Shown piece after piece: positions 7,701 to 17,105 of a DNA stretch of 64,000 nucleotides. Source of the DNA: an uncultured Oscillospiraceae bacterium (GTDB lineage: Bacteria > Bacillota > Clostridia > Oscillospirales > Oscillospiraceae). Every line of letters begins with the position of its first letter. Within the stretch, counting starts at the first letter, position 1. The notes beneath the pieces were generated by a model. It was given only the letters and a program-made list of their open reading frames with translations. It made no database searches and was not told the DNA's origin. A program made the translations under genes and the position numbers. Location of the stretch: positions 124,001-188,000 of the forward strand of contig CAKTPI010000001.1 of NCBI GenBank assembly GCA_934591635.1, given 5' to 3'.

Positions 7701-9080
7701 TTGTACGTTTTTCAGCGGAATTCTTCCGGGAGGCCAAAGCACCGTAAAAGGCCCATGAGTGCCACCCGGCTGATTGCCCTGTGTTTTCTGGGGATTATCC
7801 TGGCGGGTACGGCGCTGCTGATGCTGCCGGTTTCTTCCCGCAACGGATGTTCCTGTCCTTTTTTGCCTGCTCTGTTTACAGCTACCTCGGCCACCTGTGT
7901 CACGGGCTTGACACCCTTTGACACCTGGACCCAGTGGAGCGGCTTTGGTCAGGCAGTGCTGCTTTGTCTGATTGAAGTCGGAGGCCTGGGCTTTATGTCC
8001 GCGGCTACTTTGGTGATTTTTTTATTCCGCCGCAAGGTTGGCCTGCGGCAGCGTATGATTATGGCACAGGCCCTTTCCCTCAATGAAATGGATGGCGTGG
8101 TGCGCTTACAGCGGACGGTGCTGGTGGGCAGCCTGAGCTTTCAGGCGGCGGGAGCGCTGATCCTCACCGGCTGGTTTTGGCCTCAGTATGGCTTTGCCCG
8201 CGCACTGCGGTGGGGCGTATTTCATTCTGTTTCCGCTTTTTGCAATGCCGGGTTTGATATCTTCGGCGTGTTAGAGCCCGGCACCAGTCTTCAGCTGTTT
8301 CAGAATGACCCGGTGGTGCTACTGACGCTGGGGGCACTGGTCACTATCGGCGGCTTGGGCTTTCTGGTTTGGCAGGATGTGGCGGAAAAACGCCGCTTTA
8401 AGGATTTGTCAGTGTATTCCCGCCTGGTGCTGTCGGCAACCGGCATTCTGATTGTGGTGGGGTGGCTGCTGATTTGCCTGCTGGAATGGGACAATCCTGA
8501 AACACTGGGGAATCTCGGTGTGGGCAGTAAACTTTTGGGCGGCCTGTTCCAATCCCTGACATTGCGCACGGCGGGGTTTGATGCCATCAACCAGGTCGGT
8601 CTTACCCAGGGGGGCAAGGCGGTTTCCATGGTGCTGATGCTTATTGGCGGCTCTTCCGGCTCCACGGCAGGCGGCCTGAAAACGGTTACATTCCTGGTGA
8701 TGCTGCTCTTTATCTGGACCCGGGCCCGGGGCAGAAGCAATGTTACCGTGTTCCAACGCACCATCCCTCAGGAGCAGGTACTTAACGCCATGACCATTAC
8801 CCTTATCATGGTGGTGCTTGCCATGGCGGGGAGTGTCTTTATTTGCGCCACATCGCCGGTGGGATTCACCGATGCGCTGTATGAGTCGGTTTCGGCCCTG
8901 GCAACGGTTGGGCTGACGGCGGGGGCAACTACTCTGCTGAGTGTTCCGGCAAAAATTATGATCATTATCTTTATGTATTTTGGACGGGTAGGTGTGCTCA
9001 CCATCAGTCTGGGCTTCCTTATGGGCAACCAGGCGGTGGAGCGGTTCCGTTATGCGGAGACTAGCCTGCTCATTGGGTAG
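7701..9080 (+). CDS. ktrB: Potassium uptake protein KtrB/TrkH
   Basis: K+-translocating membrane subunit, 459 aa. The fourfold M1-P-M2 architecture is visible, with selectivity-filter glycines in ATCVTGLTPF, FCNAGFDIFG, RTAGFDAINQ and LATVGLTAGA. The best start is the TTG at 7701, with GGGAGGG just upstream; no ATG fits. It is followed 9 bases later by the regulatory subunit ktrA, so the pair forms a complete Ktr-type system. Confidence 0.93.
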   Translation: MYVFQRNSSGRPKHRKRPMSATRLIALCFLGIILAGTALLMLPVSSRNGCSCPFLPALFTATSATCVTGLTPFDTWTQWSGFGQAVLLCLIEVGGLGFMSAATLVIFLFRRKVGLRQRMIMAQALSLNEMDGVVRLQRTVLVGSLSFQAAGALILTGWFWPQYGFARALRWGVFHSVSAFCNAGFDIFGVLEPGTSLQLFQNDPVVLLTLGALVTIGGLGFLVWQDVAEKRRFKDLSVYSRLVLSATGILIVVGWLLICLLEWDNPETLGNLGVGSKLLGGLFQSLTLRTAGFDAINQVGLTQGGKAVSMVLMLIGGSSGSTAGGLKTVTFLVMLLFIWTRARGRSNVTVFQRTIPQEQVLNAMTITLIMVVLAMAGSVFICATSPVGFTDALYESVSALATVGLTAGATTLLSVPAKIMIIIFMYFGRVGVLTISLGFLMGNQAVERFRYAETSLLIG

Positions 9081-9089
9081 GAGGATGCA

Positions 9090-9737
9090 ATGAAATCCTA
9101 TATGGTGATTGGCCTGGGCCGGTTTGGTTCCGGTCTGGCAAAAAATTTGTGCCAATTGGGTGCGGAGGTGCTGGCAATGGACGTCCGTGCCGATTTGGTG
9201 CAGCAGCTGTCTGCGGATGTGACCCACGCGGTGGTGGGAGACGGTCAGGATAAGGAGGTGCTGCGGGCACTGGGGGCCAGAAACTTTGACTGCGCCATTG
9301 TTGCCATCGGCGATAACCTAGCGGCCTCTGTACTGACGGTGATGAACCTGAAGGAACTGGGGGTTCCGTACCTGGTATGCAAGGCACATGATGAGACCCA
9401 CGGCCGGGTGATGGAAAAGCTGGGAGTAGATCAGGTGGTGATCCCGGAGCGGGAGCAGGCCCAGCGGCTTGCCCGGATTCTCCATAGCCACAATGTGCTG
9501 GATTACATTGAGCTTTCCCGTGATTACGGCATTCTGGAGGTACCGGCCCCCAAGGCCTGGGCCCATAAGACATTGCGGGAGCTGAATGTCCGCGCCAAGA
9601 TGGACATCAATATCATTGCGGTGAAAAACGGCGAAAAGACTACGGTATCCCCCTCGGCAGACTATAAAATCAATCCGGATGATGTGCTGGCTGTACTGGG
9701 GGATATGGCTGCACTGGAGGCAATGCAGAAGCTGTGA
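9090..9737 (+). CDS. ktrA: Potassium channel regulatory subunit KtrA/TrkA
   Basis: Cytoplasmic RCK protein of 215 aa that gates KtrB. It begins with a Rossmann nucleotide-binding motif (VIGLGRFGSGLA, residues 6-17). The C-terminal third is the RCK_C type (LRELNVRAKMDINIIAVK through ADYKINPDDVLAVLGD). Family members bind ATP/ADP and, through RCK_C, often c-di-AMP. Its stop overlaps the GTG start of the next gene. Confidence 0.94.
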   Translation: MKSYMVIGLGRFGSGLAKNLCQLGAEVLAMDVRADLVQQLSADVTHAVVGDGQDKEVLRALGARNFDCAIVAIGDNLAASVLTVMNLKELGVPYLVCKAHDETHGRVMEKLGVDQVVIPEREQAQRLARILHSHNVLDYIELSRDYGILEVPAPKAWAHKTLRELNVRAKMDINIIAVKNGEKTTVSPSADYKINPDDVLAVLGDMAALEAMQKL

Positions 9738-10486
9738 CGGAAGAACGAATCACCTCCCGGAAAAATCCCCTCCTTCAGCAGGTAAAGCGGCTTTTCTCCT
9801 CTAAGAAGGAGCGGGAGAGCAGCGGCCTTTTTGCTGCCGATGGGACAAAGCTCTTGGAGGAAGCGGTGCGCTATGAGCGAGGGCTGGAGACGGTCATCCT
9901 TTCCGATGGGATAGAAGTCCCCTTGCTTCCTGATTCGGTTCGCTTGGTGCGGGTCCCCGGGGATGTGATGGAGTCCATTTCCCCCATGGCCTCCCCCCAG
10001 GGGGCGGTGTTCCTGTGTCGGCTGCCTGCGTCGGCGCCCTTTGAACCGAAACCCGGTATGCTCCTGCTGGATGGCATTCAGGATCCCGGCAATCTGGGCA
10101 CGATTTTACGTACGGCGGATGCACTGGATGTACCTGTGGCCCTGCTGGAGGGGTGCGCTGATGCATATAGCCATAAGGTGGTACGTGCCGGCATGGGGGC
10201 AGTGTTCCGCACCCGGGTGATTACCGCAACCTGGGAGACGGCACGGCAGCGCTTTGTTTCCGCAGGCATTCCGGTTGCCGTTACGGCACTGGATGAGCGG
10301 GCGGTGGACATCCGCCGGGCAAGGCTCTCCGCAATGGCTGTGGTCATTGGCAGCGAAGGCCAGGGAGTCCGCCGGGAAATCCTGGAGGCAGCGGATCAAA
10401 AGCTGATTATCCCCATGAATTCTCATTGTGAATCCCTGAACGCCGCTGTTGCTGCGGCTATTGCCATGTGGCAGATGAAACTATAG
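9734..10486 (+). CDS. TrmH/SpoU-family RNA 2'-O-methyltransferase
   Basis: S-adenosylmethionine-dependent rRNA or tRNA ribose methylase, 250 aa. All three SPOUT knot motifs are present: LLDGIQDPGNLGTILRTADA (about 115-134), VVIGSEGQGVRREI (about 204-217) and IIPMNSHCESLNAAVAAAIA. An N-terminal substrate-binding domain precedes them. It starts at a GTG that overlaps the ktrA stop, showing translational coupling. The exact RNA target is unknown. Confidence 0.92.
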   Translation: MTEERITSRKNPLLQQVKRLFSSKKERESSGLFAADGTKLLEEAVRYERGLETVILSDGIEVPLLPDSVRLVRVPGDVMESISPMASPQGAVFLCRLPASAPFEPKPGMLLLDGIQDPGNLGTILRTADALDVPVALLEGCADAYSHKVVRAGMGAVFRTRVITATWETARQRFVSAGIPVAVTALDERAVDIRRARLSAMAVVIGSEGQGVRREILEAADQKLIIPMNSHCESLNAAVAAAIAMWQMKL

Positions 10487-10500
10487 AAAGAGGGAAAATC

Positions 10501-11706
10501 ATGCTGGAATACTGGCTGTGGCTGGCGCATCGGCCTAATCTCAACGAACATCAGAAGATGCAGCTGCTGCAGTCCTTCCAGACCCCGGAGGGAGTCTATC
10601 AGGCAGAGCCGGCGGAGTTTGGCTATTTTTCCGGCCTCACCGCTCAAGGACGGCTGGCCCTGACCCAAAAGGATCTGGCCCCGTATCAGGCGGTACTGGA
10701 ATACTGCCAGCGGGAAAATATTCATATTCTCACGGTTTCGGATGCAGAATACCCCCGTAGGCTCCGGAATATCTATGATCCGCCCCTTGTGCTCTACTAT
10801 AAGGGTACCTTCCCTCAGTTTGACGGAGCACCGGCCATCAGCATTGTGGGAACCCGGAAGAGCACGGCCTATGGGCAATCCGTAGCCGGACGCATGGGGG
10901 CAGAGATCAGCGCCTGCGGCGGTATAGTGGTGTCCGGCCTTGCGGTGGGAATCGATGCGGCCGCAATGACCGGTGCCCTGCAAACGGGGCGGCCCACGGT
11001 GGGTGTTTTGGGAACCGGCGTAGATGTGGTTTACCCCAGGGAAAACAGAGAATTATTCCGCCGGGTGGAGCAGTGCGGCTGTATCCTTTCGGAATTCCTG
11101 CCCAAGACCACGGGCTTTAAGTGGAATTTTCCCAAACGCAACCGCATCATCAGCGGTTTGAGTGTTGCTACGGTAGTGATAGAGGCACCGGAGCGCAGCG
11201 GTGCGCTGAATACAGCCCGACAAGCGCTGAATCAGGGCCGGGATGTGTATGCCGTGCCCGGTAATATTGACCTGCCCAGCTTTGCCGGGAGCAATCAGCT
11301 GATTTGCGAGGGCGCCGGAGCGGTGACCAGCGGATGGCAGGTCATCAGCGAATACAGCGCCCTGTTCCCGGATAAGATTCACCGTGCAGAGGCATCCTAC
11401 CGGGAAAGTCCTGCGGTGCAGAGAGCCAGAACACAGCCTTTGGAAAAAACGAACCCACCAGCACTGAAAAAAGACGTTGACAATAGCGCTTCTACGCTTT
11501 ATATTGACAGAAAACAGACACTTCCTGCGCTGACGGCAGAGGAAAAACAAATTGTGGATGCACTTCACGGTACCGAAAACAGGGTGGATGACATCATCGC
11601 CGAAACCGGCATACCTTCCGGCGCACTTCTGCGCAGCCTGACCATGCTGGAGCTGAAGAAGGTAATTGTCCGCCTGCCCGGGAATCGGATCGCACTCAGA
11701 AAGTAA
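10501..11706 (+). CDS. dprA: DNA processing protein DprA
   Basis: Single-stranded DNA-binding RecA loader, 401 aa, central to natural transformation and found widely even in species not known to be competent. It has an N-terminal SAM/HhH-like region, the Rossmann core with GTRKSTAYGQ and GGIVVSGLAVGIDAAA, and KWNFPKRNRIISGLS. The C-terminal winged helix (about 340-400) is typical. AGAGGG precedes the ATG at 10501. The gene order dprA-topA-trmFO is common in Firmicutes. Confidence 0.95.
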   Translation: MLEYWLWLAHRPNLNEHQKMQLLQSFQTPEGVYQAEPAEFGYFSGLTAQGRLALTQKDLAPYQAVLEYCQRENIHILTVSDAEYPRRLRNIYDPPLVLYYKGTFPQFDGAPAISIVGTRKSTAYGQSVAGRMGAEISACGGIVVSGLAVGIDAAAMTGALQTGRPTVGVLGTGVDVVYPRENRELFRRVEQCGCILSEFLPKTTGFKWNFPKRNRIISGLSVATVVIEAPERSGALNTARQALNQGRDVYAVPGNIDLPSFAGSNQLICEGAGAVTSGWQVISEYSALFPDKIHRAEASYRESPAVQRARTQPLEKTNPPALKKDVDNSASTLYIDRKQTLPALTAEEKQIVDALHGTENRVDDIIAETGIPSGALLRSLTMLELKKVIVRLPGNRIALRK

Positions 11707-11732
11707 GTAAAACAAGGAAAAGGAAGTTATTC

Positions 11733-14057
11733 ATGGCAAAACCAACCAATCTTGTGATTGTGGAGTCGCCCTCTAAGGCGAAGACCATTGGAAAATATCT
11801 TGGCCCTGACTATCTGGTTAAGGCCAGCATGGGCCACCTGCGAGACCTGCCCAAGAGTAAAATGGGTGTGGATTTGGAGCATGATTTTAAGCCCGACTAT
11901 ATTCCGGTACGGGGGAAGGAAGAGCTGATTCGCGAGTTGCGGACAGCTGCCGGAGAAGTGCAGACCGTTTATCTGGCAACTGACCCGGACCGGGAGGGCG
12001 AGGCCATCTCCTGGCACTTGAAGGAACTGCTGAATCTCTCCGACGAAAAGGCTCATCGGGTTACGTTCAATGAAATTACCCAGCGGGTGGTGCGGGAGTC
12101 CATCCAGCATCCCCGGGAAATTGACTATGACCTGGTGGACGCCCAACAGGCCCGCCGAATTCTGGACCGCATTGTGGGCTATAAGCTCTCTCCGCTGTTG
12201 TGGAAAAAGGTGCGCCGGGGCCTGTCCGCTGGCCGTGTCCAGTCCGTGGCGACCCGCATGGTGGTGGACCGGGAAAATGAGATCCGTGCCTTCCAGCCCA
12301 AGGAGTATTGGTCTCTGGATGTGACACTGAATCGCCAGGGGAAGCCGGGCAGCTTTGTCGCCCGGTATTACGGCGAGGAGAAAAAGCGGGAGCTGGAAAA
12401 CGAGGAACAGACCCAGGCTATTATTGATGATGTAAAGGATGGCCCTTTTACAATCACCAACGTGAAAAAGGCAGAGAAGAAACGTTCGGCGGCGCCTCCT
12501 TTTACGACCTCTACGCTGCAGCAGGAGGCATCCCGAAAGCTGAACATGACGCCTAAGCGCACCATGATGCTGGCCCAGCAGCTCTATGAAGGCGTGGACG
12601 TGGAGGGAGAAGGTACCCTGGGACTGATTACCTATATGCGTACCGATTCTCTGCGGCTTTCGGATGAAGCCATGGCGGCGGCTGCCGACTTTATCCGCAA
12701 TCGTTATGGAAAGGACTATTACTATGGCTCCTTCCATGTCTATAAAACCAAAGCCGGAGCCCAGGATGCCCATGAGGCCATCCGTCCTACCCATGTGGAA
12801 TTGGATCCCGAGCGGGTGCGCTCCAGTCTGACAGCGGATCAGTACCGGCTGTATAAGCTCATCTGGAGCCGTTTCCTTGCAAGTCAGATGGCAAATGCTG
12901 TCTATGACACGGTGGCGATTGATGCGGCCTGTGCCGGTCATACCTTCCGCGCTACCAACCAGAGCCTCCGTTTCCCCGGCTTTATTGCCGTGTATGAGGA
13001 GGGCCGGGACGAGGAAGCAGAGGCAAACGGGTCACCTCTGCCGGATCTGCAGGTGGGAGAAGATACCCTGCCTGCTAAGTTTGATAAGCAGCAGCATTTT
13101 ACCCAGCCGCCTGCCCGCTTTACCGAGGCCAGTCTCGTCAAGGCCATGGAGGAGAAGGGCGTTGGCCGTCCCTCCACTTATGCGGCCACCATCTCTACCA
13201 TTGAGGATCGGGAGTATGTGGTAAAGGAGGATAAGCACCTGGTGCCCACCGGTTTGGGTGAGGTAGTCACCGGACTGATGGTGGAGCGCTTCCGGGATAT
13301 CATTGATGTGGAATTCACGGCCAACATGGAAAGCCGCCTGGATGCGGTGGAGGAAGGCAAGCAGAATTGGGTGAGCCTTCTTTCGGATTTCTATCGGGAC
13401 TTTGAAAAGGAACTGGAGGACGCGGAGACCGCTCTGGAGGGGGTGCACCTGAAGGTGCCGGAAGAGGAGACGGACGAAGTCTGTGAGCTGTGCGGCCGGA
13501 AAATGGTGATTAAGATGGGCCGCTTCGGCAAGTTCCTGGCTTGTCCCGGTTTCCCTGAGTGCAAAAACGCCAAGCCTCTGGTGGAGCGCATGCCCGGCCG
13601 CTGCCCCAGGTGCGGCAGTGCTATTCTCAAGCGGAAGAGCAAACGCGGTTTTGCCTATTATGCCTGTGAGCGGGGGGCAGACTGCGGCTTTATGACCTGG
13701 GATGTCCCCACGGCGGAGGATTGTCCGGAGTGCGGTCAGACCCTGTTTAAGAAGTCTGGCCGGGGCAGAATGAAGCCTTTCTGCATCAACGAGAAATGTC
13801 CCCGTTTCCTCCCGGAGGATCAGCGGGGCTATTATAAGAAAAAACCGAAGGAAGAAGACGGGGAGGAAGTGCCCGCAGAGACCACGGAGTCTGCGCCTGC
13901 TGAAAAGAAGCCGCGCAAGACAGCGGCAAAGAAAACCGCGGAAGGTAAGACGGCCGTGAAAAAGACGGCAGCAAAGAAGACCACTGCCAAGAAGCCTGCG
14001 GCCAAGAAGACAGCCGCAAAGAAAGAGTCCGCTGCGAAAAAGAGGGTACCGTCATGA
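11733..14057 (+). CDS. topA: DNA topoisomerase I
   Basis: Type IA topoisomerase that relaxes negative supercoils, 774 aa. The TOPRIM domain starts at residue 5 (VIVESPSKAKTIGKYLG) and includes DPDREGEAISWHL. The active-site Tyr is Tyr301 in GLITYMRTDS. Three C-terminal Cys4 zinc ribbons follow (CELC, CPRC and CPEC at about 585-690). The last 55 residues are a Lys/Ala/Thr tail of repeated AAKKT-like units, resembling histone H1 tails and likely DNA-binding. The stop overlaps trmFO by 4 bases. Confidence 0.97.
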   Translation: MAKPTNLVIVESPSKAKTIGKYLGPDYLVKASMGHLRDLPKSKMGVDLEHDFKPDYIPVRGKEELIRELRTAAGEVQTVYLATDPDREGEAISWHLKELLNLSDEKAHRVTFNEITQRVVRESIQHPREIDYDLVDAQQARRILDRIVGYKLSPLLWKKVRRGLSAGRVQSVATRMVVDRENEIRAFQPKEYWSLDVTLNRQGKPGSFVARYYGEEKKRELENEEQTQAIIDDVKDGPFTITNVKKAEKKRSAAPPFTTSTLQQEASRKLNMTPKRTMMLAQQLYEGVDVEGEGTLGLITYMRTDSLRLSDEAMAAAADFIRNRYGKDYYYGSFHVYKTKAGAQDAHEAIRPTHVELDPERVRSSLTADQYRLYKLIWSRFLASQMANAVYDTVAIDAACAGHTFRATNQSLRFPGFIAVYEEGRDEEAEANGSPLPDLQVGEDTLPAKFDKQQHFTQPPARFTEASLVKAMEEKGVGRPSTYAATISTIEDREYVVKEDKHLVPTGLGEVVTGLMVERFRDIIDVEFTANMESRLDAVEEGKQNWVSLLSDFYRDFEKELEDAETALEGVHLKVPEEETDEVCELCGRKMVIKMGRFGKFLACPGFPECKNAKPLVERMPGRCPRCGSAILKRKSKRGFAYYACERGADCGFMTWDVPTAEDCPECGQTLFKKSGRGRMKPFCINEKCPRFLPEDQRGYYKKKPKEEDGEEVPAETTESAPAEKKPRKTAAKKTAEGKTAVKKTAAKKTTAKKPAAKKTAAKKESAAKKRVPS

Positions 14058-15355
14058 AGGTAAAGGTAATTGGTGCCGGCCTGGCCGGCTCGGAGGCCGC
14101 GTGGCAGCTGGCAAAGCGTGACATTGAGGTCGATTTGTATGAAATGAAGCCCAAGAAGATGACCCCGGCTCACCACAGTCCTGATTTTGCGGAATTGGTA
14201 TGCTCCAATTCTCTGCGGGGAGACCGGCTGGAAAATGCGGTGGGGCTCCTGAAAGAGGAGCTGCGCCGCTGCGGCAGCCTGATTATGGAGTGCGCTGAGG
14301 CAACTCGGGTGGAAGCTGGAGGGTGTCTGGCCGTGGATCGGGCTGGCTTTGCATCCCTGGTGACGGAGAAAATCAAAAGCAATCCCATGATCCATGTGAT
14401 TGCCGATGAGGTGACCCGCGTCCCGGAGGAACCCGTCATCGTTGCAACAGGGCCGCTGACCTCGGATTCCCTGTCCCGGGCAATTGGGGAATATTTTGGG
14501 ACGGACTATCTGCACTTTTATGATGCGGCTGCACCGCTGGTTACGGCAGAGTCGGTGGATATGGACCTTGCCTGGTGGCAGTCCCGCTATGACCGGGGTA
14601 CCCCGGACTACATCAACTGTGCCTTGGATAAGGAGCAGTACGAGACCTTTGTGCGGGAACTGATTTTTGCCGAAGAGGCAGAGGTTCACGGCTTTGAGGA
14701 TCGTAACGTATTTGAGGGCTGCATGCCGGTTGAGGTCATGGCCCGCCGTGGCCTGGAGACCCTGCGCTACGGCCCCATGAAGCCGGTTGGCCTGACGGAT
14801 CCCGGAACCGGGCGGGAACCCTATGCCGTACTTCAGCTGCGGCAGGACAATGCGGCAAAAAGTGTGTTTAATCTGGTGGGCTTCCAGACCCACCTGAAAT
14901 TTGGAGAACAGAAGCGGGTGTTCTCCATGATCCCTGCGCTCCACGATGCGGAGTTTGTCCGCTACGGTGTGATGCATCAGAATACCTTCCTGCAAAGTCC
15001 AAAGCTGCTGGACTGCAATTATGCCGACCGCCGCAACCCGCTGGTGGCTTTTGCCGGACAGATGACTGGCGTGGAAGGGTATGTGGAATCCACAGCCTCC
15101 GGTTTCCTGGCTGCTGTGGCCATGGCAGCTAAGGTGCAGGGCAGGGAGGTGCCGGTTTTCCCCAAGACTACTGCCATCGGGGCCCTGGGGCGATACATCA
15201 GCGATGAAAGCATTGAAAATTTCCAGCCCATGAATATCAATTTCAGCATCATTTCCCCGCTGGAGCAGCGGATTCGGAAAAAGAGCGAAAAGAATCTGGC
15301 AATTTCCAGCCGTGCGCTGGAAGTAATCGACGCGCTTGTTGCCAGCGGCATATAA
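14054..15355 (+). CDS. trmFO: Methylenetetrahydrofolate-tRNA (uracil-5-)-methyltransferase TrmFO
   Basis: Folate- and FAD-dependent enzyme that makes m5U54 in the tRNA T loop; 433 aa. The FAD-binding Rossmann motif GAGLAGSEAAWQLA opens the protein. The family signatures MTPAHHSPDFAELVCSNSLR and GCMPVEVMARRGLETLRYGP are intact. ATGA overlap with topA shows coupling. Confidence 0.97.
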   Translation: MKVKVIGAGLAGSEAAWQLAKRDIEVDLYEMKPKKMTPAHHSPDFAELVCSNSLRGDRLENAVGLLKEELRRCGSLIMECAEATRVEAGGCLAVDRAGFASLVTEKIKSNPMIHVIADEVTRVPEEPVIVATGPLTSDSLSRAIGEYFGTDYLHFYDAAAPLVTAESVDMDLAWWQSRYDRGTPDYINCALDKEQYETFVRELIFAEEAEVHGFEDRNVFEGCMPVEVMARRGLETLRYGPMKPVGLTDPGTGREPYAVLQLRQDNAAKSVFNLVGFQTHLKFGEQKRVFSMIPALHDAEFVRYGVMHQNTFLQSPKLLDCNYADRRNPLVAFAGQMTGVEGYVESTASGFLAAVAMAAKVQGREVPVFPKTTAIGALGRYISDESIENFQPMNINFSIISPLEQRIRKKSEKNLAISSRALEVIDALVASGI

Positions 15356-15369
15356 AGAGGTGAAGGGAA

Positions 15370-16407
15370 ATGAAAATCATTCTGGATGCCATGGGAGGCG
15401 ATAATGCCCCTGAGGCAGCGGTTCTGGGTGCCATTGAGGCTGCCCGGGAGGACAAAACGGAAATTATCCTGGTTGGCCGTGGAGAGGCCATTTTAGAGGT
15501 AATGGGCCGCCATGGCATTGCTGATCTGCCGGAGGGCGTGGAGATCATGGGCGCGGACGATGTGGTAGACATGCATGATGACCCGGCCTCTGTGATTCAC
15601 AAGCGGAAAAATTCCTCCATGGTGGTGGGCCTCAAGCTTTTGGCGGATGGCATGGGAGACGCTTTTGTCTCCGCCGGTTCTACCGGTGCACTTCTGACCG
15701 GCGCAACGCTGCTTGTCAAGCGAGTGAAGGGAATCCGTCGGGCGGCAATGGCCCCGGCCATGCCCAATAAAAAGGGCGGCAAGACCGTCATCTGCGACTG
15801 TGGTGCCAATGCGGAGTGTACCCCGGAGTTTTTGCTGCAATTCGGTCTGGTTGGTTCGGCCTATGCCAAAAAACAGCTGGGTATTGAAAATCCCAAAGTA
15901 GGTCTGCTGAATATCGGCACTGAGGACAGCAAGGGCACTCAGCTGCAAAAGGATGCCTATGCCCTGCTGAAGGATGCAGATGCCAGAGGGCTTATTCATT
16001 TTGTCGGAAATGTTGAGGGCCGCGATGTGCCCTTGGGTGAGGTAGACGTAGTGGTATGCGATGGCTTCTCCGGCAATGTGCTGCTGAAGTCCATTGAAGG
16101 AACTGCCATGTTTATGGGCAGCCTGATGAAAAGAATGTTCAAGAAGAATCTGCTGAGCAAGCTCGGCTACCTGCTGTGTGCCTCCGGTGTGAAGGACATG
16201 ATGAAGCTGATGGATTACCGGGAGATTGGCGGTACCCAGTTCCTGGGCATCAAAAAGCCGGTAATCAAGGCACATGGTGCTTCGGATGCGGTGGCCTTCC
16301 GCAATGCGGTGAAGCAGGCGGTTCAGGCTGCGGGAAATGATATGACGCCGGAGCTGGAGCAGGCACTTCGCCTCTTGGCAGAAACAAAGGAGCAGCACAA
16401 TGATTAA
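15370..16407 (+). CDS. plsX: Phosphate acyltransferase PlsX
   Basis: Converts acyl-ACP to acyl-phosphate, the first step of phosphatidic acid synthesis with PlsY; 345 aa. The diagnostic start ILDAMGGDNAPEAAVLGA, the ISTGAL-like motif SAGSTGALLTGATLLVKR and VVCDGFSGNVLLKSIEG are intact. AAGAGGTGAAGGG lies before the ATG. It overlaps rnc by 8 bases; the usual fab genes and acpP that often sit between plsX and rnc are absent. Confidence 0.96.
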   Translation: MKIILDAMGGDNAPEAAVLGAIEAAREDKTEIILVGRGEAILEVMGRHGIADLPEGVEIMGADDVVDMHDDPASVIHKRKNSSMVVGLKLLADGMGDAFVSAGSTGALLTGATLLVKRVKGIRRAAMAPAMPNKKGGKTVICDCGANAECTPEFLLQFGLVGSAYAKKQLGIENPKVGLLNIGTEDSKGTQLQKDAYALLKDADARGLIHFVGNVEGRDVPLGEVDVVVCDGFSGNVLLKSIEGTAMFMGSLMKRMFKKNLLSKLGYLLCASGVKDMMKLMDYREIGGTQFLGIKKPVIKAHGASDAVAFRNAVKQAVQAAGNDMTPELEQALRLLAETKEQHND

Positions 16408-17086
16408 AGATCTGGAAGATGCCATTGGGTATCGGTTTCATAATATTTCCCTGCTGCAAAATGCACTGACCCATTCCTCCTATGCCAATGAACGCTGGCA
16501 CAACAGCCTGCTCAGCAATGAACGGCTGGAATTTTTGGGTGACAGTATCCTGGGCATGCTGGTGGCGGAATATCTCTACCGCAATTTCCCAGACCGCCCG
16601 GAGGGAGAGCTGACCCGGATGCGGGCCGATATGGTGTGCGAAAAGACCTTGGCAGTGGTGGCAAACACCATTCACCTGGGCGACCATCTGCTTCTCGGCC
16701 ACGGTGAGGAGCAGGGGGGCGGCAGAACCCGGGATTCCATCCTGGCGGATGCAGTGGAGTCTGTTATTGCGGCATCCTTCTTAGATGGCGGCATGGATGC
16801 GGCACTGGGCTTTATCCGCCGGTTTATCCTGGTGCAGGTTCCTGTTACCAAGCTCCACAATGCCGACTATAAAACTCAGCTTCAGGAGCTGGTGCAGCAG
16901 AAGCGCAATCAGGTGCTCAGCTATATTCTCACCGGCCAGTCCGGCCCGGATCACGACAAGCAGTTTGATGTGGAGGTTACCCTCAATGGCGCTGTTGTAG
17001 GCCGGGGGCGGGGTTCCAGCAAGAAACGGGCAGAGCAGGACGCGGCGAAAAACGCCATAGCGTCTTTGTTCCCCGGTCAAATATAA
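16400..17086 (+). CDS. rnc: Ribonuclease III
   Basis: Double-stranded-RNA endonuclease for rRNA and mRNA processing, 228 aa. The catalytic signature NERLEFLGDSILGMLVAEYL is complete, and the second acidic motif is in DSILADAVESVIAA. A C-terminal double-stranded RNA-binding domain (about 155-225) ends in GSSKKRAEQDAAKNAI. It overlaps plsX. Confidence 0.97.
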   Translation: MIKDLEDAIGYRFHNISLLQNALTHSSYANERWHNSLLSNERLEFLGDSILGMLVAEYLYRNFPDRPEGELTRMRADMVCEKTLAVVANTIHLGDHLLLGHGEEQGGGRTRDSILADAVESVIAASFLDGGMDAALGFIRRFILVQVPVTKLHNADYKTQLQELVQQKRNQVLSYILTGQSGPDHDKQFDVEVTLNGAVVGRGRGSSKKRAEQDAAKNAIASLFPGQI

Positions 17087-17105
17087 AGGAAAAGGGAGAA
17101 AAGTC

